Shown here: positions 1 through 10,466 of the stretch, in pieces | Layout: every line of letters starts with the position of its first letter | Position numbering within the stretch: the stretch's first letter is position 1 | Origin: Welwitschia mirabilis | Taxonomy: Eukaryota; Gnetophyta; Gnetopsida; Welwitschiales | Length of the DNA: 64,000 bases | Reading direction: 5' to 3' | Assembly (NCBI GenBank): GCA_051453625.1 | Contig: JBOZIK010000001.1 | Coordinates: 298,644,689 to 298,708,688 of the forward strand | Notes under the pieces: generated by a model | What the model saw: only the letters and a program-made list of their open reading frames with translations | What the model was told of the DNA's origin: nothing | Database searches by the model: none | Position numbers and translations under genes: made by a program

Positions 1-59
1 AGGATTTTCTTTATCTATTTCTTCTTCTTTTCCCTCCTTACTTCCTAATTAAAATTAAA

Positions 60-1010
60 TATGTCTACTTAATTAAGAAATTTGCATAGGAATATAGTCA
101 TCTTGCATAAGAATAGAAGTTGATTTAGTGTCACTTATTTTTACATTTAAAGTTTTTTATACTATACAAGTCCTATTATTGAATACTTGGTAAGCTTTAT
201 TGACCATTGAATATCTTAGAAAGATGTCATCATCAACTTTGAAATCAAATTTTCTAAGTTTATCCTTTTCATTTAAGATAAAACATTTTGATTCAAATAT
301 ATAAAAATAACTTATAGATGGTTTCGTACTAGACCATAACTCATATGAAGTTTTAGAAGTGAAATATCTTACTAGAACTCAATTGAAAATATCGCATGTA
401 GTATTAATCGATTTTTTCCAAAAGTGATAAGACATTGATTTATCTTGCATCATTATTTTAGATATTTCATTTAGAACTATATTTTTTCTTTTAGTCAATA
501 TAATTTATTGTGTACTTCTTAGTGTAGAGAACTAGTGGAAAGTATCAAATTATTCATAGAAATATTAGAACCTTGCATTTTTAAATTCCATACCATTACA
601 AATTTTTATCATCTTGATCCTCTACTATTTTTGATTTTGTAACCTAATGCACAACTTAGAGAAAACATTAAATGTTTCATCCCTATGTACAAGGATGACT
701 ACCCATGTAAAGCAAGAATAATAATTAATAAAGTTAAATAGTAATTTTTGTTACTAAGAATTTTTATAGGAGATGAACCAACAATATCAAGATGCAAAAG
801 ATATAAAGAAGATTTAGTTGTAATAGTATTTTTTATATCAAATATTACCCTTATTTATGTTTTTTTCTAGCATGCTTCACAAAATTAATGATCAAAGCCT
901 TTGAAATTAGAAAGTCCTTATACCATTTCTTTTATAAAAAAGATTTCTAACAAGTCCTTGTTTACATGTCTAAGATTTTTAATCCATAATTGTATTTCAT
1001 CTATAGTACT
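60..1010 (-). pseudogene. Copia-1 integrase, decayed
   Basis: Integrase would insert the element cDNA into chromosomes. On the minus strand the N-terminal zinc-type segment shows LRHVNKDLLE near 960 and FCEAC near 870; the core begins with LLHLDIVGSS near 805 and includes KNYYL, where family members read KKY. Further on is the conserved block MSYHFWKKSINTTCDIFN at about 400-450, followed by TSYELWSSTKPS near 330. The C-terminal part (about 60-300) reads KCFILN, KLRKFDFKVDDDIFLRYS and KAYQVFNNRT, a close match to the copia integrase tail. Stops (for example after CDIFN) sit at CAG-to-TAG positions. Non-functional. Confidence 0.82.
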
Positions 1011-1099
1011 TAATAAACACTTGATTTCCTTTTTTATAAAGATCTTGTAGAGTAGTGATTTAGACATTTCAATTTTTAGTATCAACAAATAATACTTTG

Positions 1100-1420
1100 G
1101 TTGAGTTATGTTCTTTAATCACACAATCATTTTTGATGAAAGTAATAGAGAAGTTTGTATTAAATAATTATCTACCACTTAAAATATTATGTTTCAACAG
1201 TTCTATAAAGAAAATGTCTTTTACCTTAGGTAAGTTACCTCCTCTAATGGCTTTAATACCTCTAATAGATGCTTTTGTATTATCTCCAAGTGTGACCACT
1301 TATTTGTCTTATTTAACTAAAGTGGTAAATATAAATTTATCTCTAATTATATGCCTTGAAAATTTATTATTAATGTACTTAGCATGTATGTTTATTATTC
1401 ATAGTACTATCTGATCTAAT
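1100..1420 (-). pseudogene. Copia-1 protease / gag-pre-integrase segment
   Basis: The minus strand carries the block after the copia aspartic protease: FSRHIIRDKFIFTTLVK, then VVTLGDNTKASIRGIKAI. These match the common copia pattern with SRHMTGD followed by a GDN-K-I-G-I stretch. The catalytic DSG of the protease is not visible in the same frame. The open plus-strand frame across the same bases has no family resemblance and is taken as an antisense shadow. Stops interrupt the minus frame. Confidence 0.7.
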
Positions 1421-2189
1421 AGTGATGATCTTAATTTTGGAATCCAAACTTTTTTTGGTTCAACCTATACAAAAATTTATATCATACTTCTTGGCCTTTT
1501 GGCATTATTAGTATAATATCTATTTTTGAATTTTATTAGATAACTAAATTGATAATGACCTATTTTATAGTAACAGTAGTAGATAATAATATTTATATAT
1601 TGTAAATGCTCATACCTTGGTTTATAGTTCCATTTGTTGAACAATAAGGTTGAAGTACTAGTGGATACTTCATTGTAACCCATAACACTTTTATCCTTTG
1701 GGCTTATGTATTGTTCAAGCATGATGTTTTATGTATTCTTTTCTTTGGTAAACTTTTTATTAATTTTCTTTGAGTCAAAAAGTTCCTATCTAATGTGCTT
1801 TAACTAATTCATTAGTTTAGTAATCTTAGCTTTAAGAACTAAGTTTTTAGATTATAACCTATTGTAAGAACCTCTTTCTTGTTTGTAACCTAATTCATGA
1901 AAATGAAGTAAGTTTTTCCTTTTAGCACATATCTTTTATAACCTAATGAATTATTTAGAAATTAAATCATACCTATCTTAAAGATGCATAGTTATTTCAT
2001 CATTACTATTTGATTTAGATTTTTTTTTTCTCATTTTCGTTTTGGATATATACAATAGCCATGTAGGATGGATGAAATTTTTCATCATTATATTTTTATA
2101 CCTTATTTTCATTTTCATCATCATCCCATCTTGTAAAGAAAAATATCCTTTTCTTAAGGTCCTTTTTTATGCTTTTTTTTCTACATATT

Positions 2190-3100
2190 GGTAGAACTAA
2201 GACATTCTGAGGATATGTGTCCTCTCTTCATAGATCCAATTCTATCTTGAAAATATTTAACTTTTAAAAAAATGAAGAATTTATAGAATTCTTACCTTTA
2301 TACTTACCTCTAACTTGAAATTTAGATGATTTTCAATAATCCTCCTTTTTTCCTTCTTATGTGAAAGACATATTTTGAGTTATCTTATGATTAAAGCAAG
2401 TTTTTCCTTCACATCTTCTTTAGAGTTATCTCCTTCTAATCAATTTTTTCTATCTTATATTTTTACTAGCTTTAAGAGCAATGGACCTCTCTTTTAAAGG
2501 ATCATTTTGAATGAAATTCTTCTTGTAAGCTACTAAAGAAGTTGGTAGTTATTTAATCTTCATTAATTTAAAGTTTCTTAATTCTTTCATGGATATTTCC
2601 TTAGGTTTGTATTCTCGAGTTAAGGATCTAATAATCTTTTGGATTATCTTCTTGCTTGTCATTGTTCATCTTGAGATTTTCAAACTGATTTCTCCATATA
2701 AGAAGTTTAGATTGCTTAATAATGGAGGTTCCTTCGTATGTTCTCACTAGAACATTCCCTATCTCTTGTGCCAATTTTCATCCAACTATCCTATTGAATC
2801 CCTTCATTGTAAGTATTAAGCAAAGAGATTATTCACTTTTAAATCATATATTAAGGCTATATTTTCTTTATCATCATAGTCCATTTTAGCCTTAATTTGA
2901 GAGATGGTCTCTCTTCTGTCATCTGTTATGTTTTTTTTAGATTCAAAGTATCCATCTTTAATGGTTTATCAAATCTAAGACTTATAAGATTGTAATTATG
3001 CCTATGTCCTCATCTTCTAATAGACATAGTTAGTTTCATTGAAGAGTGGAGTTCTAATAGATGACATCCCTTCCATAGTTCACTCACATAATTTATGCCT
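2190..3100 (-). pseudogene. Copia-1 gag with CCHC zinc knuckle, decayed
   Basis: Gag would form the particle and bind RNA. The knuckle region lies at 2202-2243 on the minus strand and reads RGHISSEC, a standard copia CCHC ending; the first two cysteines are changed. Upstream in reading direction is KERSIALKASK near 2480, which resembles the KGIALKA segment just before the acidic stretch in copia Gag. The N-terminal half, up to the primer site, is too broken to follow. Several frameshifts and stops are present. Confidence 0.6.
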
Positions 3101-3113
3101 TTTTATAAGTACT

Positions 3114-3126
3114 TGCTTTAATACCA
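3114..3126 (-). promoter_or_regulatory. Copia-1 primer-binding site (initiator tRNA-Met type)
   Basis: The minus strand reads TGGTATTAAAGCA, two transitions away from the plant copia primer site TGGTATCAGAGC that pairs with initiator tRNA-Met. It lies between the gag remnant and the LTR, as expected, and fixes the element orientation. Confidence 0.7.
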
Positions 3127-3296
3127 CTTAAGAATCATTGAACTTGAAAATAGGGGAAAGGGAAGGAGGGGAATTAGGTCTATAAAAAATGAAATAGAAA
3201 AAATTAGAAATTGTGTAATAAATACTTTACAAAAATGATGTGGTTCCCCAAACTGGGGACATTCACACATAGAGAATAGCTTCCTCTTACATGTAG

Positions 3297-3307
3297 GGAT
3301 ATTTATA
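3297..3307 (-). promoter_or_regulatory. TATA box of Copia-1 LTR (candidate)
   Basis: Minus-strand TATAAATATCC lies about 170 bases before the primer site, a plausible position for the U3/R promoter of a copia LTR. In such AT-rich DNA a chance match is possible. Confidence 0.35.
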
Positions 3308-4105
3308 ATCTATAAATTAGTGGTTTTAGAGCATTACCAACCTTACACACAAAATGAAATACTCCTTTTAAGATAGCATTCTCCTCCTCTCAGAGATATT
3401 TAACAATACAATAGCAAAAATATGCTTATAAGAATTAAGATATTTTTGAGATGCTCCACTCAAGGAGGTACTCTCGTATCCTCAAAGTATCCAATAATAT
3501 AATAACAAAATATGCTTACAAGCACTTACAAAATAACTCTCATACCATGGTTGCCTAATAATTTAGAAACCCTAATAAGGGATCCTTAGATTTATTAATA
3601 AGAAATGAACTATAAAAAGATTATTCAAATAATCTAATACTCTAATACTATAGATCCAATAAATAATGAAAACGAATGACTTAATAATTCTGAATGATTT
3701 GCCTTTAATGGAGAGATTGAGTTCCTCCTTGTTCTTATCATCCATGATTACTAAAGAACAAAGTGATTTAATATTATAAACCCAATGAATAAATGATATT
3801 GACACTCAATAATCCCTTTGAAATGTTAGCTTGAAAGCTTCATGAACAAAATAAATTACTCATGTATTTGTACATGCATATGTGCATTCTTCATCTATTT
3901 ATCAAACCATGTCTTTATACCTTTTTATGTGCCTCTAGCTATTTGAAGTAAATAAATAAATGTTTGAAACTTGTAATTACTATACAATGAATAGAAATGA
4001 CTGAGCACTAGGCACATCATATCTATTTAATTTTTTGCAAAATTAAGTAGAGAGGGCTTCAATATGATAGATATATTCTATGAGTCAAACATCTTCAACA
4101 TAAAA

Positions 4106-4475
4106 GACGTCTTTAATCAAAGTGCCTAGATTTTGATGAAACTCAAACTATAGTTCCTTTGACTCTTGATAATCATGAATATAAGATGTAAACATGATAG
4201 CTTCCTTGAAATGTATATAATTTATCAAAGCATGATTTGTCCTTTATACCTCTTCAACTTTACTATAGATGTCTTCACCTATGTAAATGTCTTTCATCTA
4301 TGTTAGATTCTTACTTCAAGATAGATATGTTTGTTAAGGCAGACATATTTCTCTATAATTTAAAGTCTAGTTTAGCATAGATATCTTTGATGTTGTAGAT
4401 GTCTTTTTGATAGATGTATTCAAATGTATAGACATATTTTTCATAAATGTCTTTAATTATGTGGATATCTTTAGT
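4106..4475. repeat. Interspersed AGATGTCTTT motif cluster
   Basis: Variants of AGATGTCTTT or AAATGTCTTT recur about eight times (for example around 4108, 4268, 4290, 4400, 4448 and 4465), mixed with the complementary-looking AGACATATTT. No ORF accompanies them. If the Copia-1 LTR reaches this far, they would be U3 repeats. Confidence 0.4.
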
Positions 4476-4499
4476 CTATTATTCTTTGGCATTTGTAAA

Positions 4500-5655
4500 A
4501 TATGAGCGACACGATTTGTGAGATATGAGCTTTAAGATTTGACATGAACTAATTCTTTTATGTTTTAGTTTTCTTCAATTTAACCTCTCTATATGATACC
4601 ACAATATATTTGACAAGTGGAATCATTAAAACTAGATCTTTAGCAACAATAATTTTTCTTTAGATCAATCTTTACTTTAGTAATGTCCATTCTTTTCTTT
4701 AATAGATCATTAAATCATGCATTTATAACTTCATTTGTAAATGTAGATGTGAGTTATACTTTAAGAAAAAGAATTTATCTATAAATTCTAATATGTAGAA
4801 GAAAATTAATATTATTTATTTTCTTCCATTTCACATTCATACAAATACAAAAAAGGTACAGTTAAAGTTTTGCTACCTATTGTAACTTTTCCAGCCTTAG
4901 CCATTTAATACTTAAATAAGGGACATTCTTCTCCAAATTCATACCTCTAGAAGCTACATTCTTAGAAGGGCCTATTATAACTCTTCTATAGCCATCCCAT
5001 CCTACAAAATAAGTAATTTATCTTTTTTCTTTATTTAATAGTTATTGTACTATGTTTGTTATCTTTCATGTAGTTATCTTGCCCACTAATGTGTTTTATA
5101 TAGAACTCTTTTAAATAACTTATGAATTTTAGTTTTCTAATTTTTTTTATTTATTCTATTTATTATAATGTATTTTCAAGATTTGACAAACCTCAACCCC
5201 TACTTTATAATTTTAAAAACTTATTAAAAGGAGTTAGACTTGAAATATTAATTAAAAGTTACTCATAGATACTTAACTTCCATGGAATTTAAATAACCAA
5301 ATAGAATTAATATCTACTTTATAATTTTAAAATCTTATTAAAAGGAGTTATACTTAAAATATTAATTAAAAGTTACTCATATATACTCAACTTCCATGGA
5401 ATTTAAATAACCAAATAGAATTGATATCATCATTTGAATTACTATTGTCAATTACTTTTTAAGAATAAATGAATCATGAAAGAAATGAATCATTAAAAAC
5501 TAGATACATTATTGTATCAATTTTGTAGCATGGGGCTAAGTGTAGTCCAATAGCCAAAGCAACAAAATAAATTAAAGAAGACTTAGAATGATACATCTAT
5601 ATCCTATAGTTCTAGGAAGTCCATTAATGACCATCTACTACTAAATGAACATACA
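4500..5655. other. AT-rich stretch between Copia-1 and Copia-2, no gene seen
   Basis: No frame resembles a known protein and no RNA gene is apparent. The only structure is the 114-bp tandem pair listed separately. Copia-2 begins at its right edge. Confidence 0.6.
5201..5428. repeat. Tandem duplication, two units of 114 bp
   Basis: Unit one (5201-5314) and unit two (5315-5428) have equal length and differ at only a handful of bases. Each starts TACTTTATAATTTTAAAA, contains CTTCCATGGAATTTAAATAA and ends AGAATTRATATC. There is no N-gap here, so unlike the other duplications in the window this one is unlikely to be a scaffolding effect. Confidence 0.9.
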
Positions 5656-6836
5656 TGAAATTCCTAGGGGGGATGAATAAGAACAATGATCACTTTTAAA
5701 TCGAAAATGCAATTTTAAAATGAAATTAATTAGTTTTGCAAATAAAAATTAAATCTAAAAAAAATAGAAAAATAGAAAATTAATCGGCCCATAAGATTTT
5801 TAATGGTTTGGCAACATGCCTACTTCACTCTTCAAGGAGAGAGAATATATGATCTTCTTTGGTTCCCTTTCTTTAACTAATGACTTTTAGGCTGATCATC
5901 AACTCTTTTAATAATAGTGATGATTTTCTAGGATTACACATAATAATCATGATTTTCTAGGCTTATCATTAACCTCTCATCCTTAAAGTCTTTTAATGGC
6001 TCAAACTCAGTCATATGAAGAATAGAAAAAAAATGAGATGTACCTCAAGAATAGATGCAAAAATGTAGGATATAATCCAAATGAATACATAATATAAGAT
6101 CATAAATAGCAAACAGATCATTAAAGATTAGCTTAGGTTCTCTTCAAAAAATTGTATATGCATTTTGTACTTTGGTAATCCTAACAAGATAGGTTTTATC
6201 CCTTTTAAAGAGAAGGGGAAAATAGTTGTTAAAAGGAAATCCTGAATGATGATTTCAATGCATGTCAATCTAATATTATAATCAAATTTATATTTCCAAT
6301 GTGATTAAATGGTACAGCAGAATAGAATAGCCATTAAAAATCACTGTGCTTTTACTTTATGAAGGCTATTTTTCCAATGGTTAAAAGGAAGGATGTCTGC
6401 CTAAGAACTAAGAATGTTATAGCTATCAGGAGAATGATCCACCCTCAAGATAGTGCAAATGTCTACACTACTAGAAGTGTGGATACATCCACCTTGGAAA
6501 GGGATGAACATCTACACTTACCATAGATGTATATTAGGAAAAATCTGAATGGAGGGGGGATGTTTTGGCTGATTGGAATGGGGATGTCTACACGTGAGAT
6601 TTGTCAATCATGTTTCTTATAAGAGGAGGGGACATCCACCCTATTTGAATGGGAATGTTCATTCCTGAGTCCTATCACAAATATAGATTACCCCCAAGTA
6701 CAGGAGACATCCATCCTATTTTAAATGGAGACATCCACATGCAAAAGTTGGCTTTTTAACATAACTATGATGAAGGATGACCATTTTTTTGCTTGATTCT
6801 CATGTTTTTTGGAATTATTAAAATCTTATACTTACA
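5656..6836 (-). repeat. Copia-2 3' LTR (about 1.18 kb)
   Basis: On the minus strand it starts TGTAAGTATA (at 6836) and ends CCTAGGAATTTCA (at 5656), giving the TG...CA ends expected of LTRs. The same sequence recurs at 11457-14453 as the 5' LTR. The inner part (about 5880-6000) has short repeats of GTGATGATTTTCTAGGCTTATCAT. The 6391-6740 part carries many GGATGTC/GACATCC motifs. No convincing TATA box was found. Confidence 0.78.
6391..6740 (-). repeat. GACATCCACC / GGATGTC motif cluster in Copia-2 U3
   Basis: Within the upstream half of the LTR the motif GACATCCACC, or its complement-like form GGATGTCT, recurs at about 6391, 6436, 6458, 6485, 6580, 6631, 6704 and 6728, often followed by CTATTT. 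The 5' LTR copies keep the pattern. Position in U3 suggests repeated regulatory sites, but that is inference. Confidence 0.5.
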
Positions 6837-6991
6837 ATATCCACATTTTTAATGATAACAAATCCACTAATCTAAAGAACCTATTCAAAATAACCTCTCC
6901 CTGAGTTTGATGACTAGCTCCCCTTGAATTTGATATTCTTGTTATAACAAGATAAAGATACAACCATTTTATCTCATATAGTCTTACATAA

Positions 6992-7002
6992 CTCCCCCTT
7001 TT
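6992..7002 (-). promoter_or_regulatory. Polypurine tract candidate of Copia-2
   Basis: Minus-strand AAAAGGGGGAG lies about 155 bases before the 3' LTR. A second, decayed purine run (AAAAATGTGGATAT) directly abuts the LTR at 6837-6850. Copia elements often have such a tract next to the 3' LTR to prime plus-strand DNA; the upstream one may be a spare or the remains of a duplicated 3' end. Confidence 0.45.
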
Positions 7003-7269
7003 GACATCATTGATTCTAAAAGATAAACAAGTAATACACAAAGATACCCATGAAATGCATGTGCATAAGAAAATAATAATAAACATACATGATGGAAATA
7101 ATAGATTTTGTATTAACCACCAAACAAAAAGATGATTTACATATTTATCAGTTTCAAGTACATAATATTAAGCTTGGATTAATAAATACACAAATACAAC
7201 AAACTCAAATACACAAAGACACTAGAGAAAATACTAGAAGAAGACACAAGAAAGAAAGATGAAGATACT

Positions 7270-8282
7270 TTAGCTGGATTCCATCACATTTTCATTACTA
7301 CTACTGCAAGACGTGGATGTCACATTCAAGTCAAAATCAACAAGAGCTTTCTTTATCTTAGATAACTGAGATGAGATTCATTTGAGCAACTTTATAGTTG
7401 AGGAGTTATTCCTTAAAGACTTACTAAATCACATGCACTTAAATCATCTAATAGAAGGAGAAGATGGGGTGCATTCAACATTTCTCATATAGATAAGATA
7501 GAACTCATCAAATGGATTTTTTTAATTTTAGAATTTCATCTTTAACCTTTGGTAAAGCTACTTGTCATGATACATCTTACTAATAAGATCTTCATATGAT
7601 AGTTTTGTTGAACCCATAGATGTATAAAAAGCCATGTTTTGTAGAATTATTTGAGGTAGGTTGATTTTAATTCTTTGATTATAGCAATACATAACATAAG
7701 CACATAGAGGAGATACTTCATCCATGTCGCTAAGATTTGGAATAAGATTACTAGAAATAATGCAAAAGAGTATCATAAAGATTGGATTCAAAAATTGAGT
7801 GGAAATGGTACTTCGCTATTCCTCTTATCTTTTATATAACACTTGATTGAGCTCATTTTTGGGAACTAAAATATCTAAAACTATAACTAAAAAGACATTT
7901 ACATAATCTACATAGTCTAATGGAAACCTAGTAGCATTGAAAATCATTTCAAGATCAATGTCAATCTCAATACCATACAAACTTAAAATAAATTGATTTT
8001 GCTCATGTTGATAGAAACCATTAGAGTAAAACATACAAACCAAATTCACCAAATCATGATATGAGGGTTTAGAATATAAGTTCATTCTAACTCTTCTAAC
8101 CTAGTCACGAGATTGAAATAATGTTTGAAAGTGTTCTACAAAATAACCCTCTTTAGATCAAGAGTCTTCTTATTAAAGCTTTGAGTCCACATTGCCTGTG
8201 CCCTAGGAGTTACAAAAATGGGCTCTGGTTCTTTATCTTTACCTCTATCCTTTCTTAAAATAGGAATCTTTAGCTTTGGCAT
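7270..8282 (-). pseudogene. Extra ORF after copia pol: putative plant transposon protein domain (env-position ORF)
   Basis: Starting at ATG 8282 the minus strand reads MPKLKIPILRKDRGKDKEPE, then APR/FVTPRAQAMW, and continues through stops and at least one frameshift to a stop at 7270, about 337 codons in all. The middle shows YHDLVNLVCMFYSNG, then LYGIEIDIDLEMIF and NATRFP, matching the pattern (reefYaN..., VrGk.I.ld..., ilgiP) of the plant transposon-associated domain often labelled putative plant transposon protein. Further on FCIISSNLIPNLSDMDEVSP and KINLPQIILQNM fit the later part of that family. The tail NSSTIKLLK...SSQLSKIKKAL looks like a short coiled coil. Its place between pol and the 3' LTR is the env-like slot of some plant copia elements. 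No signal peptide or membrane segment is evident, so calling it an envelope gene would be unjustified. Confidence 0.6.
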
Positions 8283-8721
8283 GGTGAAAATGAAGAATAA
8301 TAAGGAAAGAAGTAAGGTATTGAAGAAGGAAAAAAACTAATAAAACAAACTAAGAAAGGAATACTTACTTTTGAGGACTAAACCACTAGAAAGTGACAGG
8401 ATGAGATAAAAGAAGGGCAGATGACTAAATTTATAGAGTTGAATGTCTAAGAAGTATTTTAATAGAATAACATGCAAATTAGGATCCACTGGATGTGTGG
8501 ACGTCCAACCTTTTAAGGGGCAGATGTCTAGCCTCCACTTGGCTTAAGATGTCCAAACCCCTAGAGTGATAAGAAGATTTGAAGATAAGAAGAAAAAATA
8601 ATAGGTTTAAATAGAAACAAAAATTAAATCACAAATGACACTAGAAAGGAAAAAAATATTCTCTTAATGCATAAAAAACTCAATAAAATGTACAAATTTT
8701 GGTATTAGTTTTAACCAAAAA

Positions 8722-9330
8722 TCATATCTTAGTTGGACATGTTCCCATGTCCAACTCAATGCTTGAAAGCTTAAATCTCACTTTTGAAAGTGATTTGATA
8801 AATGGATCAGCAAGTTGTCTGTCTATTAACACATGATCAAGCTAAATTGTTGTGAACATGGGAGTGCAAATCTCTTTTTCTTGATTAACTTTGTACATCT
8901 TTATAATCTTCTTGACATACTTAGATTGGCTAAGAAAAATACCATTCCTAATCTATTTGTACTATAGGGCTAAAAGGAATTTGATCTCTTCAAGCACGAT
9001 TTTATGCATAACCTTTGACAAATCAAGTATTAGTTTTTCATTGATAGCCCCAAAATTTTGATCATTAGACCTATATTTCTTAATTGTAAGGCTCTTTCCA
9101 TTCTAAATATTTCTCTAAGAATGATAAATCTTATCAAAAACATTAAGTTTAAAAAGCAAAGATTCAATCCATATATAGTGAATAAAATTATCAATCATCA
9201 TAAAATATCTTTTACCATTTAGATTTTGAACTTTTCTAGGCCCTATTAAATCTAAGTGCAACAACTCTAGCACCCTTAAGAGTACATCTTAGACTTGGTT
9301 TTAAAACAAGACTTTATGATTTTACCTGTT
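8722..9330 (-). pseudogene. Copia-2 pol remnant: integrase core fused to RT and RNase H tails
   Basis: The minus strand begins with the integrase core block LLHLDLIGPRKVQNLNGKRY near 9240, followed by DNFIHYIWIESL. Soon after, near 8900-8990, comes GIFLSQSKYVKKIIKMYK, the C-terminal end of copia RT, then TPMFTT, and then directly HVLIDRQLADPFIKSL (near 8820), the very end of RNase H. The catalytic RT core and nearly all of RNase H are therefore missing, by at least two internal deletions. Copia pol is usually over 1,000 codons; here about 200 remain. Confidence 0.75.
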
Positions 9331-9639
9331 TAACATTACTCACATAAGATATAATTTGAAAAGATAAGTTTGGGTGAAAATATAATCAACTCTTATTGAG
9401 ATATGGTCTTTAAGATTAAAATATTTGAAAGACTTATTCTTCTATGCTTGAGATGTTCTTAACCCACTTGAGTAAAATCACACAACTCCTTAGCATTAGA
9501 CTTATTTCCTATGGAATATAAATTTCCTATACAATGGGCAATAAAATGTTCCTAATTGCTAGACATGTTCTTTATCACACTTTTATTTTTATTAAAATAA
9601 CTATATTTCCTTTATCACACATTTAAATAATAGTTAACA

Positions 9640-9830
9640 GATTATACTTGAGGTTTTCTACATATAAAACATCATCAATTTTTGGAATATTAAATTCACA
9701 AACCATACCTTTTTCCTTGATGGTTGCTTTTTTATTATTACCAAAAGAAACCTCTCCTTCATCATAGTGAATAAGTGTATAAACCTATCTTCTGCCACCT
9801 ACTAGTCTAAGTACTATCTTGGATGCTCCC
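9640..9830 (-). pseudogene. Copia-2 gag-pre-integrase segment
   Basis: Minus-strand translation gives HYDEGEVSFGNNKKATIKGK, then IDDVLYVENLKYNLLTI, matching the copia block GG-V-FGDN-KG-I-G...VLLVDGLKHNLLSI. It precedes the integrase as expected. The protease active-site triplet upstream is not readable. Confidence 0.72.
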
Positions 9831-10466
9831 TTTTTTTAAGAGTAGTCTGAACAAGCAATCCTTTGATAAATTCCTTTTTAATCCATCTTTTCTTGATGAG
9901 ATGCTGATTATTCATTGATTTTCATTTTCACAAAAACTTGTTACTTCTATAATGGGAAAGATTTCCCTTTCTGATGGGACAAGAAAATCTAACATGCCTT
10001 AGGCCTTCATAATAAGAACATTAAATATAAAAAGAGTTTAAATTACTTGAGTTTAAAGCGTATCTCTTATGATCAGATTTTACCTTACTGGAGTGATATG
10101 AGGTAGTAGCATTAAGTTTCTTTCATTCTCTAACTTTCTTGATAAAATATAAATAGTTTATTTGCACCTGTAAGACTTTTAGTAGTCTTATTCAAATATT
10201 TATTGGTTAAGTTTAGTTTGTAGAGACAATAATTTAGATCTTAAATCTCTATTTTTATAAGATAAATCTTTAGAAAGAAAATATAATTATTCATAATCTT
10301 CTTCAATATTTAAAAATTTTCAGATATTACCTCTTTCTCATTAGAGATTACATGCTCATCGTTGGTAGTTGATATGAAGAAATACTCATCAGTGATGGCT
10401 TACAATCCACACTTCTATTCATCATCTTGAGATGTCTCTTAATCATATTTTTCCCCATCATCCCAA

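Larger units (their letters stand above)
1..3126 (-). mobile_element. Copia-1: decayed Ty1/copia retrotransposon, internal region (left end cut by window)
   Basis: Read on the minus strand, the usual copia order is visible from high to low coordinate: primer-binding site, gag with a zinc knuckle, gag-pre-integrase, integrase core, integrase C-terminal segment. Reverse transcriptase and RNase H would lie left of position 1 and are outside the window. Every domain is broken by stops and frameshifts, so it cannot be active. Integrase before RT is diagnostic of Ty1/copia rather than Ty3/gypsy. The assignment rests on remembered family motifs, not a search. Confidence 0.82.
3130..4500 (-). repeat. 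Copia-1 5' LTR (outer boundary not resolved)
   Basis: Sequence immediately beyond the primer site should be the 5' LTR in minus orientation. Support: a TATA-like TATAAATATCC on the minus strand at 3297-3307, a short perfect inverted repeat (TCCCCA-AAC-TGGGGA) at 3245-3259, and two related segments ending in ATAGCAAAAATATGCTTA and ATAACAAAATATGCTTA near 3415 and 3505. The 4100-4480 part is rich in an AGATGTCTTT motif that could be U3 repeats. The partner LTR is outside the window, so the outer edge is a guess. Confidence 0.4.

Noticed and set aside
1097-1414. Plus-strand open frame of 105 codons
   Set aside because: It is antisense to the Copia-1 gag-pre-integrase segment and shows no family resemblance itself.
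7270-8282. Envelope glycoprotein gene in Copia-2
   Set aside because: No signal peptide, transmembrane segment or cysteine pattern; the residues fit a plant transposon domain better.
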